NCBI GenBank assembly: GCA_963691815.1
Contig: OY829662.1
Coordinates: 17,763,776 to 17,827,775, forward strand
Length of the DNA: 64,000 bases
Reading direction: 5' to 3'
Origin: Echiichthys vipera
Taxonomy: Eukaryota; Chordata; Actinopteri; Perciformes; Trachinidae
Under the pieces are notes generated by a model that saw only the letters and a program-made list of their open reading frames with translations, did not search any database and was not told the origin of the DNA. Shown piece after piece: positions 24,690 through 36,159 of the stretch. Both the position numbers and the translations under genes were made by a program. Positions within the stretch are counted from its first letter, which is position 1. The number at the start of each line of letters is the position of its first letter.

Positions 24690-24802
24690 ATGCCAAATTC
24701 AGCAAAGATGAACAAGAACGGAATGGTGACAAAAATCCACACGAGGATAAGATCTGACCCGTTCACAGCCAACTACGAGCTGGTCGGCAGAGAACTTGGC
24801 AG
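24690..24802 (+). CDS. stk17a: stk17a coding exon 1
   Basis: Encodes the N-terminal extension and the first part of the glycine loop; ends AG before gtgagt and splits an Arg codon. The first ATG has a weak context (T at -3). Met7 (A at -3) and Met12 (G at -3, G at +4) are in better contexts, so initiation at residue 7 or 12 by leaky scanning is possible. Confidence 0.8.
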
Positions 24803-27800
24803 GTGAGTCCGTCCGTTGTTTTTTTTACAGCAGCATTCAGTGATTAAAAACTAATCCGTGTGCTGACTTTGCTCGTGCTGGCGAAATGGCATTTGCAACA
24901 ATATCTTCATCTCTTACATTCTTATATTAATCTCGTAATCATATTAGATTCCCTTTTTGCACGTGTTAGCGTGTTAATTGAATATTTCCAATCCCGCATT
25001 CCATCCCGGGGAAAGGCGCAGATGAAGACGCGCTTTGGCACGCGTAATAGGAGTGTGGTTTTGTGCGTCTTGTGGGAAAGTTTCTGAAAACGCTTAGGAC
25101 TCTGTGATGTAGTTGTGTGGGTTTTTTTTTTAAATGAAGTGGACTGCAATAAGTTGTGTAGACGTTGGAGCCCTAAGTTTGTTTCATATGTCTATCATCC
25201 AAGGGGTGAAAGCATGGTGTTTTACTCTGGGTTTTAAAACGTTGTTTCTGCTTATGTGGTCTGAGATCCTTCCTCAAATCCCATGTATGAGCTGACCATC
25301 TTAATGAATCACAGTATATGTGAGTGATTAACAGGGGAAATTAAAGTGACAAACCACACAATAAAGCCAATAAGAGAAGTGTATATGAAAACACAAAGTG
25401 ACCTTACTTCTCTTAGAGACTATTTGTATCTATGTTTTCATGTAAGAACTCCTGTGGTGTGCACATGTGCTCTCCTGTCTTGTACCTGTTCTCCCAGCAT
25501 GAAATTTCCCATCTACCATCACTTTTCTCACTGTCTCTCTTTGGCATTTCGTGGGTCACACTCACTGATGTGTGGATCTCAGAAACAGAAGTACACACTC
25601 CAGCAGCATTCAAGAGGTGATTCCCCAATGTGCCAGACAATAATGACTTTCCTCAAAAAGCATTAACACACTAGGCGCTTCTTTGGGTTTCATTTAACTG
25701 GACAGCTGTTCAATTCCAGTTTGTGCCAATCCTGCATCTGTCTCTATCTCAGTTTTCCTCGTCAGACATCCTGGGACAGCAGAGATTGACTTCTAAATGC
25801 CCCCTCTCCCTTCTCTTACCCTCACACCTCAGCCCTCCATCCTTCTTCCCATGAGTCAAACGCAACAACATACTGAGATCGGGCCTCATAATCGCATTAA
25901 GTGCAGGAATGTATGCCGGCAGATCAGCTATATAGTCGGTAAATTAGGAGGGATGTTGACCATATTAGAACTGCGTAAGTTGAATTTGTCCACTTCTTTA
26001 GCAAAAGGACTCATTGGCCTCATTGTTCAAAACCTTTCCATCATCAGGCTCTGCTTTACTCGTTCTGGTCCCCTGCAGAATGTGCACAAACATGTGTTGT
26101 GGCCAACTCGAAAGCTGAAAGAGGATCTCACGTTGTGTGTCAAGTTTGTCTGTAAAACAGGCAAATGAGAGCTGTGAGGGCTGTCATTTCTCATCGCACT
26201 TTGGACATGAGTCAGTGCCCCGCTGAGCGGCACAAAACGCAGACTCCACAGGAAACCAACTTCTTAATCAAATTATCACCATCTCCAGTGCTGGGGAGCA
26301 GTTAGTTTTATGTGTCACAGTGAAGTTGATGATTGATAACAGACTACTTTCAGACAGATTCTTCAGAGGATAACCCTGCAAATGAGCTGTTTGATCTGCA
26401 TAACTGTGTGTGTGGCTCCAGACCGGATGTTTGGGAAAGTACTTATTAGTGTTAAAGTCAAAGTTTTTTTCTACTGAGACAAAGCTAACTGTCTATTTAA
26501 TGCAAAAATGAACTGCATGTGCTTATTTCATTAAAGCACTGATGCACTGATTTAGATTCAGTGCATCTGCCGGGTGACTTGGCAGAGTGTGAACATAGCC
26601 GGCTGGAAGATGGCCGTGTTTAGTAACCTCTGACCTGTTGTCAGCCTTTGAAAAGTCCTCCTGTTGCTCCTTTCTGTGGCCAGCGGTCATTCCTTTTCAC
26701 GCCATATGTAGTTCCCAGCCCACAATGAGCTGCTCTGAACTTGGCTAATTAAGGATGAAAAGGCTCTAACGGGCTTTGCCTTTTCACTCTGAACAATGAG
26801 TCGTCACCATTCTGCAAGACTGGGAGAAAAAGGGAAGGAACAGGCCTCACAGCAGCCGGGGGGGGGTAGCCAAAACAGAACCAGGCTCTGGCCAGAGCAG
26901 TTGCTGTTTTTGGTCCGCAGCACAGTGGACTTAAAGCAACGTTGTGTGGGAAAATGACCAGCACCATGCTGACTGGACCTTTCTGACTTGGCCACTTCAT
27001 TTAGATTCTGCCCAGTTCACAGTCATCTTTCCTTCCTGAACCCTCTCCGGCGTATCTGTATTGTATTGCTCATTAAAACATTGAATTGTTAGTTGGACAT
27101 ATAGATGCTGAGGTGACAGTGTCCATTTTAGCATGCTGCTTTGGCTCCAACCTGACTGTAACAGCAGTGACCCCCTGCCTGGCCTACCCAGCCGCGGTCT
27201 GGTGGGTGGTCCGGGTCTAGGAAGGCTGCTGTATCAGCTGACTGGTCAGCTTTTGTACGATTGTCAAAGGAGACGCAGGCTCTGGCCGAAGGTTTGGGCG
27301 GAGGTGTCAACGCAATCCCATTTGTCCCAGCTGCTGTCAGCTGTGAAGAAAGAGAAGTGGACAAGGCCTCATTATCAGCCTGGGAGGGACGGCTGGTGAT
27401 TGTGGTCGACTTGACACAGAGAGGCAATTCTGCACACATCAGACATCCTGCCCACACCCACGGTTGACCCTTAACACCTCCTCTGAATCCATCAATGTAT
27501 ATGCAGCAAAATGCATGACAGTGATGAGGTTGTAAAAGTGGATGTTCTTTTTTTAATCTTGTGTTTTACCAATGACATCCAGCAACCGAGTTGTTGCATC
27601 TCTTTGTTTTCGCTTGACCTTAGCCTAATCACGTCTCTGCCCACTATTCAGCAACTTTTGCCAAAACTGTCAGCCTTATCTGCCTCCTGTCAGACCCTCC
27701 TGAAGGCTGAAGGAAGAGGAGGAGAAACGGGGGGGAAATCTCTAACGAATGTCTGATGACGCCTCCTCAGCCGAGCATATCAGCGCTCAATAGCAGTGGC

Positions 27801-30800
27801 TGTATTTTCAAATGATGCTGTTTTGCCTTCTTATCTCTGAACTGTTCTTTAACCTCGCCTACAGTGTTGCACTCGTGGCCGGTTGGCGGCCTCTTCCACA
27901 TGCCTTGCACTGTAATCTAGGTTTCACCTCATAGCAGTTTAACTGTCATGAGTATGTCCAGTAATTTTAGTCTGTCATTTGCTGCAGTTGCAATGACCTA
28001 AATTTAATCCAGTGGTCCCATTGGCTACTTGGATGCAGAAAGTAATCTCTAAACCAAATATATTTGAAAAGCCAGTAATGTGGTTGTGATTATTCTGTCT
28101 CCTCACTAATCACTCTCTCGCTCTCTCCCCTCTTTGTTTCCCAGGGGAAAGTTTGCGGTGGTAAAAAAGTGCATTGAGAAGGCAACGGGGAAGCAGTGCG
28201 CTGCCAAGTTCCTGCGAAAGCGACGGAAGGGCGAGGACTGCCGCATGGACATCTTGAACGAGATCGCCGTGCTGGAGTCGGCCAAGGCAAACCCCTATGT
28301 GGTGGCGCTGTATGAGGTTTACGAAACCAACACTGAAATCATTCTGGTTCTGGAGTGGTAAGACAATACTGTACTCTATAGAAAGTTCGTTTAAAAGTTC
28401 ACTGAAAAAACCTTTGAGCAGTCACTCTAAAGTTTGTTCAAACTCTCATGCCCACACCCTTGGACCATCACTGATCTGAGAAGAAGAAAGTGATGGCGGT
28501 AATCTAAATGGCCTTTTAAACTTTCCTCACTTGTCAGTATTTGAGCCATGCCAGGAAAACTGGGGATAAAATGATTAGGCTTTCAATCATTAGGTTGATG
28601 AAAATCCTCTAATCATCACGCTCTAAAAACTTTCCAGGAGGTTTTTTCTTCTTCTTTTTTTTCACGTAGCATGTCTGAGGGATTTGAGGACACCAAAGTG
28701 GCTTCTTAAAAAAACTCCCTCACATATTTATTCATTTCTGCTAAATAAGCAACAATGTTTGAGTTGGAAAAACCTCACTTCACATCTAACATACACTTCA
28801 TGCAACATCCTGTGTTGTGCATGACATGAATGACGCAGCCTTGGTGTCTGCATGGGAATTATCAGCTTATATCTAAGAGTCTGATCTATGAAAAGAAAAA
28901 CAAAACTGTGCTGGTTGCTGAGGGTACATCAAAATGTCACTCAAGTCTTACACACAGACACACACACAGACACGTGAAATGCATAGCCCTTGCACTGACA
29001 TGACCCCAGCCTTAAATGGAAATTCTCTCTCTCTGTGGTTAGTCGCTCGTCTCATCGTAGTGTTGACACCTCAGTTTCTTGTTTCATGCAAAATGGCTGT
29101 CAGGAACTGTCACTTTAAATACCAACGTGGCAGAACTGCATCATTCTCACTGTGGGAAAATAACAATATTGAGCTACAAATGAGTTTGTGGCCCCCTGCT
29201 GTGAGAACGTACTGCTCTCTAGACTCAAAATGCAGGTGAAGAGACCGGCTGCTCGTTCAGTGACCCGGCAAGGTCATCCCGGCTGTCTGCCTCTGGTCTG
29301 TTGTGGTTGGATGTTAAAAGACATGATGCATATCCAGTAGGTGTACTCTGACTGCTCTAATGACGACCTCTAATTAGGATTTGGAAAGGACACTTAGCAT
29401 CTTAATTACCTTGCTTGCCTCATTAAAGGGAGATAACACATGGCAATTACGCTTGAACCGTGTTCCCCTGACCCTGTTCCTGAACTGCTAGCTGCTCCGG
29501 CAGGAAGCCCTCCCCTCCCAATCCTTGGTAGTCCTCCCCATCCCAGACATGGAATTCCTCCTCAGAACAAAGGTCTCTCTGTGGGGGTGGAGGTGGGGGG
29601 GGCTGTGTTTGACCTCTGACTGAAGTGTGAAAGGGGAAGTAGCACCACAGTTCACCCCTGCATGCCTGCAGAGAAAACATAGCAGGAGGTCAGTCGGCAC
29701 TGGTCCACAGTTCCTCTTCAGTTTCCAAATGGAGTTGCACTGGGAGCCTTTGAGCATTAATAAAGCAGTCTGCATTTACCACTGAAAGAGCCCAGTCTTT
29801 AAATGTCAGCTCATGCTTTCGTCAGTTATTATCTATTGCACTAGTGTGTTTTTCTAGTGTATTTTTTCCTAAAAGCTGCAGGAGCACTAACAGCGAGACG
29901 CCTGGCCACTGAAAAGCTGCATCTTCAAACTGTCTGACCTCAGCATGAGTTTCAAGAATTGCAAACCATTTTCCATTTCCTGTGGCTTTTAAATGTAAGC
30001 AGCGAGCAAGGCTCCGAGAAGTAGCACACACCACCACGCTGGTATAAAGTGCTATGCGCACACACACACACACACTCTTCTCGTAGCCACAACCACATCC
30101 TTGGTAATGTCAGAGAAATCGCAACGAGAAGTTGAATTCTAATCATCTTTAGAGCTCCAGTGTGCGTCAGTACTACAGAAAAGCCCCAGGATAATGACTA
30201 GTTTGAGAGATGATGAAAAAAAATGAAGGTGCATCACTTTTTTGTGCGAAGTAGCTATGCTTCCTGGAGAATTCATAGCTGTGACTTTGATCCAGGAAGC
30301 GTAGTCTTTCATTTCCTGCTTTTCTATATATATTTACATTAAGTGTACTGTAATAAAAAAAATGTGACAAACCTGCTTATGCTAACGCACCTCAACCCCA
30401 GTAAATGCAACCAAAGCAATACAGCCCTTTAAATGTCAGATATTCTGTTTAAAAGGCTGCAAGTTCCGAAGTGTATCAGTTATTTAAAATCCATGTTGAG
30501 TAGAGCTGCAACGATTATTCCAATAAGTTGATTGACAGATTAAACAAATGAATGGACAACTATTTTGATAATCTTTAAGGTCATTTTCAGAGAAAAAAAA
30601 CGTTGATTTCAGCTGCTCAAATGTGAAAGTTGTTATCTTTGTAATCAAAACAGCATTTAATGACATTAACTTGGTCTTCAGGAAGCTGTTTCCTGATTAT
30701 TTACACACCGACACACTAATGGATTAATTGAGAAAATAATTTAAAGATTAATCTGTGATAAGAATGGTGAGTTGCAGCCCTAATGTTGCGTTGTTATTGT

Positions 30801-33800
30801 GTTTCATTCACAGTGTATCTAGTGTGGTAAAAAAGATTCATAAGTAGCAAAAATATTTAACTCTCAGTTAAAGTCATGTCATCCATGCATTTCTTCTCAT
30901 ACTGGCGTGCTCTCCTAAAGTCATCTTTTAAAAACCCACAATGCGAAGATAAATCTTTTTGCTTAACAATAAGACTCCCCTTACTCTGACATGGCATACA
31001 GTGACCTAGAGCCCTAATGGCCTCACTGGGCTTTAATTGGGCTTACACTGGAATACAAGCACTGTCCAGAAAATAGACTAGAGGTTGACCGAGTTCTGTT
31101 AAGGTGACGTCAGTGAGTAACTGGCTTGGTGGTCAGCCAAGAAGGCCTTGGACCAAAAAACCTCTCCTTCAGACCCTTCAGACCTAACAGGAAGTCCACT
31201 TATTGGTTTATCGCTTTAAAATAGAGAAATGCTTAATATGTTCTCAGCTTGCGTATGGTTGTTCAGCTCCTTCACTCGTGATGGCTGCTGTGGGTTTTCT
31301 CTCTCAGCTCGATGCAGGGGGAGGATGTCTCCTACACACTGAAGTACATTAACTCTCTTCAAGAGAGTTAATGTACTTGGAAGGAGGGAGAGCGCGGAGA
31401 GAATATTTAGACTTCAGAGAAGTTTCAGATCATTCCTAAGTGCTTGGCTAGAACATGTGCAGTCTGTTGAATTTAAACAAGATGGTCTTATCAAGATTAT
31501 AAATCTTCTCAAGCGCTCTGCTGACAGCTTAATGAAGCCATTGAAACACTTTATATCAAGCATTTAATTGTTTATACAGGAACAGTAATCATTTGAGTCC
31601 ATGTTAAGTTTACAGACAACACCAAGAGGCATGAGTTTTTTTTTTTTTCTATTGCATCAATAAAATCAAAAGCATCTGTTAATTTCCTCTCCCGAATGCA
31701 AGCATTGTGCAAATCAATGTAAACCGATTGAGTGCAGATTTATTGTATTTCTCCATGTTTACTACAAACGGGGTAGGTGGCAGGTCAAGTATTCGGTGCT
31801 GGTAGCGGGAACAAAAAAAAGAAGAAAAAGATTATATGGACCAATAACGGATATCCTCAAAATCCCCCCGAAAACACGGGTGCTATTTTCACAGCTGAGG
31901 ATAGTAAAGAGAGCAGAGTTGGGAGGCTAACAGGGGATTGGGGCGGTGCTGGTTATGTAACAGTCGTGCCCAGGGCCTGGTCACAAAGTTTCCCTCTGAA
32001 GATAAAAAGCATGTGTGCCAACTAAATCCCCCACACATGGTTCTAGTTTTTTTTTTAGTTTTTTTTTTTTTAGGGGGGCGAACTGTCAGCTTCAGGCATT
32101 GATCTGACTGATGGAACATCTAACGTAAATCCACCATGTCTCCACTTTACTTAACCTTGTTACACAAGCGCAGAAGCAGCAAGACCAGGCAGGAATCTGA
32201 CTATTCCTTCCATGAAAATGTTAAAAAGTCACCACTGGGTTGTCTTATTACTGAATTCCAAAAAAGGCTAATCCCTTACTGTAAGTTGTTTTGAACGAGC
32301 AAAAATCTATGCAGGCTGAGGCGCCACCTAGTTACTTGACACTATAGTCACCTTCTCTGGCACTTTTATAGTTTAAGATTATTTTTTTATGCTGTAGCCT
32401 TTCAGGCTGTATAAGGCCTTATCTGAACCCATTGTAAGCTGTCACAGTTATTCTTATCTCCAGTAATATTCCTGAGAACGGGAACATGCAGAGGCAGTGT
32501 ACCTCAAATGATATTGATTCATGTTGGGCTCACATGCAATGTGTGTGGATGTGGTTAGACTTTGTTCCGAGCCAAAGTACACTAATGAGGAGACGGCGTG
32601 TTACGTAATTTTAAAGAAATTTGAAGTGACTTTGGGTCTGTTTACTAAAATTGTACTAATGGGACGGGTTGGAATTTGCTTTTGTGAACTTGTGTGACTC
32701 AAACTGCGAGGAAGGGTGTATTTGTACAGTTTAAGGTGCAATTTATTATGACAAGTCAAAGTGAATAATCAAGTATGAAAGTAAGCCAAGCTAAACTCCA
32801 CTGGGTGGCTGCACAGTTCTTTTCTTTTCGTCTTATCCTTGTTTTGTTTTCTCAGTTTTCCTTCCTGTGCTTTCCTTGCAGCGCCGCCGGTGGCGAAATC
32901 TTCAACCAATGTGTTGCCGATAATGACGAGGCCTTCACAGAGAGTGATGTGATCCGACTGGCCAAGCAGATCCTGAATGGAGTGGCCTTCCTGCACCGGA
33001 ACAATGTGGTGCATCTGGATTTGAAAGTGAGTACGCTGAAAGATTATATAACTATATAGGACAGTCTACTCCCTCGAGGGGCAGACAGAGGGAGATATGA
33101 TTTCTGTTATGCGAACCGCATGTCATTCAGTGTGTCACGACCCTGTTCCCACGAGGAATCGGGCGGTAGAGGAACCTGACTGAGCTATCATGTTGTCATT
33201 GAATGGCCCCTGAGGTTTTCTTTCTACCTATGCATCTCACAAATTAACCAAGGATCGGTTTCTCATTACATGTTATACAACTCCTTTAAAAATGAATAAG
33301 CATCAGGCCAGTCTGACCCAGAAACAAAGACAGACTCCACCTACAGTAAAAAAAAAGAAAAAAGTCAATTTAACACAGTTAGCTAATCAATAAGATTATG
33401 AATACTGTTTATGCTAGCACTAGTTGAGTCACTTTTGGCTGTGTTAAGCTTGGCAATAACAGCAGCACAGAAGATAAGAAATGAAACGTTGCTGCTGTGG
33501 ACACCGCATTAGGCAGCCAGCGGTAGCATCAGCAGCTCCGGTGTTCTGTAAGTTTTTGTTAACGGAGTGTGGCGATGATATAATGGCTTCAGTTCCCCGT
33601 CAGGAGGGGCTGTTGGAAAGCAAGCTTAAGCTGTGGAAATATTCTGAAAACGGTGTACACCTAAACAAATTTTTAACTTTTAGGTGGCTAAAACATGTTT
33701 TGATGCTCTCTTCAAAGCCACCAGACTGCCGTTTTCACACAAAAATTTTGCCTCGCAGAACATGGGAGCTGCTGGTCTACCGCCGTAATCGGTTAGTTTG

Positions 33801-36159
33801 TGTTATTGTGTGACTTTGGTGAACCAAAGTTTGTTGTATTATTTGACTTTAATATCTGAACTAATGTGGAGTCCAGACGGTAAATTGCTTTGCTTCTGTG
33901 CCGGTACTCCTGTCTGTACTGTACTGACTAATGGCTATGATTAAGATTATATGGTATAATGACATCATCATACAGAAACGGATACAGGTCTTGTGAGAAA
34001 ACCTTTTTTGGAGGGTTTGGGAAAAGAGCATTTTGACGCTTAAACCTTCTTACTTATCAAATGTCAATGTTTTAAACACTAGTGGGAAACTACAGAATAC
34101 CTTCCCATTTTCAACACAGTCGTTCACACACTCCAGTATTTGCACACACAGTGTAGTGAAACCAGTAGTTGGCATTGGTATCCTGCCGGTTTTCAGTCTC
34201 ATCTGATTGTCTTATGATCTCAGTAGAGCGGTTAGATGCTGACTGGCAAACCAGACCCAAAATCCTCTCGGAGCCAGTTACCTCGACTGCTTTGACTCTT
34301 TCCCACTGCCATGTAATTAACGACATCATTTGTCAGAACTCAGACCTCTTGAATAACCATTATGTTATATACCTCTATCTAATCTGTGTGCACGTTCCTC
34401 TCCAGCCCCAGAACATCTTGCTGACCAGTGCCATTCCTCTGGGGGATATTCGCATTGTTGACTTTGGCTTGTCCAGACGGATGGACAAAATCACAGAAGT
34501 CAGAGAGATCCTGGGTACTCCAGAGTATGTTGGTGAGTCCTGCATTAGAGCCCTGAAATACCGAGAACCACCTGTGTCTTTTTAATGCGAGTGCCATTTG
34601 TCATGACTTATTGGGGCCATGTGTTTCTGTTGCAGCACCAGAGATCCTGAACTATGAACCAATTAGCACTGCAACAGACATGTGGTAAGTGTTCTCATTT
34701 AAATGGATGCCATGCAGTACTCATTTATTCTGTTTTACTTCAGATTCAAGACATTGACATCCCCTCCCTAACTCTGCATGAGACAGTCTAGACCTTTGAC
34801 CACAAGATCATCTTTTCTTCAAACTTGTAGTTAACTAATGACTGGAGACCAGCCAAACCTGTTGCGCTACAGTGTGTGTCACAAAGCACATTCTTCAACC
34901 ATCAAAGATGAGAAATTGCCTCCTAACTTCCTTCTTTTTCTTCCTCCCTCTCTACCAGGAGTATCGGGGTCTTGACCTACGTCATGCTGACGGGTGAGTC
35001 TCCTTTCTTGGGTGAAGACAAGCAGGTTACATTCCTCAACATCTCCCAAGTCAACGTAGACTATTCGGAGGACACATTTGAGGGGATCTCCTCCCTGGCT
35101 GTTGACTTCATCAAGTCCTTGCTGGTAAAAAACCCCAGGTGAGTCTGATTACTGTGAAGCTGAAGATATTATCAGATGTTCTGATTATGGCTAACTGTGA
35201 AAAGTTTCCATCAGCATCACTTTGAGCTGATTTACACACCAAGGATGTGAGTCAGGTTCAGATCGGCACGGAAGTACACCCGCAAGTGTCTAGATTTACG
35301 TCACTTAGGTGACAAGTCATTTCCTTTTTTGCAAACAGTGGTTGTAAACTGTACTCATCTAAAGAAACATTTTAGGTCAGTATCTTCATGTTTTAAAAGT
35401 TAAACCAAACACTGATGCAACAGCTTTGTGTGCCACCATGTTAAAGAAAGAATAGGTAAACTAAGGTGATTTTCACAGGAAGCTGTGTAACCATATTCTT
35501 ATTGAGAGCTCCAACACTGAGTGTGTACTTTATCACCGCAGTTTTTTAATGAAAAGAAGCAGCAGCCTCTGTCTCACATCTAGAGCCATAATCCCCAGTC
35601 TGTATCATTTAATTGCAGCACATTACTGCTGGTGTTGGAAAAAGTGGAAGATTCCTCTGTGTTTGAGTAATCGGCGAGCGATGGAGAGGGGAAAAAATAT
35701 TGAGAGCAAAAACTGCTTTTCTTTGTGGTTTTCCAAACCAAATGTTGAAAAGGAATATGGCCGACATCTGCGAGAGAATTGATTGAGTGACTCTGAAGAT
35801 CCAGGCAATTCGTTGGTTATGTAAACTCTTCAGGAATTTCCTCTCATCCGCAGTGTTATTGTGTTTGTGTGTGCAGGAAGAGAGCCACTGCAGAAGAATG
35901 CCTCAACCACCCCTGGCTGAACCCACTCCCACATTCGCACCTCCACACCAGGTCGGCCTCCTCTTTGGACGAGCCCGAGACGAGCCAGTCGGAGTCGGAG
36001 CCCGAGAGCCCGGCTCCCTCCCCCGAGCTGGACTTGATCACCCTGTCCCGGATCACGTGTCCGGGACAGGGTGGGCTGAAGACAGGCCGCGACGCCTTCT
36101 CCTTCAGCGAGCCACCCTTTCCGACGCGGCCTGAGATAAAGCAGGAGCTGATCTGCTGA
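24690..36159 (+). CDS. stk17a: Serine/threonine kinase 17a-like (DRAK family), seven exons
   Basis: Death-associated protein kinase-related kinase; the family phosphorylates substrates such as myosin light chain and is linked to apoptosis, often in the nucleus. Exons 24690-24802, 28145-28357, 32882-33026, 34406-34532, 34636-34684, 34959-35138 and 35877-36159 join in frame to 369 residues, all with GT-AG introns. Kinase domain is about 32-290: glycine loop GRGKFAVV (37-44), Lys59, Glu77, HLDLKPQN (153-160), DFG (176-178), APE (200-202) and Arg278. HLD in place of HRD is normal in this family. The tail (291-369) is Ser/Glu/Pro-rich and ends in ELIC. The pre-kinase stretch and CVADNDEAF resemble STK17A more than STK17B, but the length (369) is nearer STK17B (about 372) than STK17A (about 414), so it could be a teleost stk17a-like paralogue. 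Upstream in-frame stop at 24615-24617. Confidence 0.9.
24803..28144 (+). other. stk17a: stk17a intron 1
   Basis: 3.3-kb intron with no nested gene that I can support. The GC-richer stretch near 26.8-27.4 kb has overlapping open frames on both strands but no recognisable domain. Confidence 0.6.
28145..28357 (+). CDS. stk17a: stk17a coding exon 2
   Basis: Encodes RGKFAVVKKCIEKATGKQCA through EIILVLE: the glycine loop, the ATP-binding Lys59 and the alphaC Glu77. It ends TG before gtaaga, which with the next exon makes Cys109 in the hinge. Confidence 0.92.
30059..30075 (+). repeat. Short (CA)n tract
   Basis: About eight CA units in stk17a intron 2. Confidence 0.9.
30501..30782 (+). mobile_element. 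hAT-like non-autonomous element in stk17a intron 2
   Basis: 282 bp. Ends tagagctgcaac and gttgcagcccta form terminal inverted repeats with one mismatch. It is flanked by atgttgag (30493-30500) and atgttgcg (30783-30790), an 8-bp duplication with one difference. The AT-rich interior has cgattattcc-type subterminal sequence typical of this group. Confidence 0.7.
31342..31378. repeat. Perfect 37-bp palindrome (hairpin)
   Basis: Left arm aagtacattaactctctt and right arm aagagagttaatgtactt are exact reverse complements, 18 bp each, around a single C at 31360. It lies in stk17a intron 2 and is not part of any repeat recognised here. Confidence 0.95.
32882..33026 (+). CDS. stk17a: stk17a coding exon 3
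   Basis: Encodes AAGGEIFNQCVADNDEAF through VVHLDLK (residues 110-157), including the catalytic-loop Asp155 and Lys157. Acceptor cttgcag, donor gtgagt. Confidence 0.93.
33470..33830. repeat. Probable dispersed repeat in stk17a intron 3
   Basis: The region around gcctcgcagaacatgggagc and tgctggtctaccgccgtaat resembles a dispersed fish repeat from memory. It carries an open frame of 110 codons with no recognisable domain. Class unknown. Confidence 0.3.
34406..34532 (+). CDS. stk17a: stk17a coding exon 4
   Basis: Encodes PQNILLTSAIPLGD through GTPEYV: Asn160 of the catalytic loop, the DFG motif and the activation segment. Acceptor ctctccag, donor gtgagt. Confidence 0.93.
34636..34684 (+). CDS. 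stk17a: stk17a coding exon 5
   Basis: A 49-nt exon encoding APEILNYEPISTATDMW with split codons at both ends; carries the APE motif. Acceptor gttgcag, donor gtaagt. Confidence 0.92.
34959..35138 (+). CDS. stk17a: stk17a coding exon 6
   Basis: Encodes SIGVLTYVMLTGESPFLGED through SLLVKNP, helices F-H of the kinase C-lobe. Acceptor tctaccag, donor gtgagt. Confidence 0.93.
35877..36159 (+). CDS. stk17a: stk17a coding exon 7 and stop
   Basis: Encodes RKRATAEECLNHPWL, closing the kinase fold, then a low-complexity Ser/Glu/Pro tail and stop TGA at 36157-36159. Local GC content is well above that of the introns, as expected for coding sequence. Confidence 0.92.

Larger units (their letters stand above)
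28358..32881 (+). other. stk17a: stk17a intron 2
   Basis: 4.5-kb intron holding a short CA tract (30059-30075), a 282-bp hAT-like element and a perfect palindrome, listed separately. Nothing else is supported. Confidence 0.6.

Noticed and set aside
27128..27457. 109-codon minus-strand frame in stk17a intron 1
   Set aside because: Overlapped by frames on the plus strand, no domain recognised; local GC richness lowers stop frequency.
33481..33813. 110-codon plus-strand frame in stk17a intron 3
   Set aside because: Resembles a dispersed fish repeat and shows no domain, so it is listed as a probable repeat only.
34169..34585. 138-codon plus-strand frame
   Set aside because: It is intron read-through joined to the real stk17a exon 4 (34406-34532); the exon boundaries are better supported.
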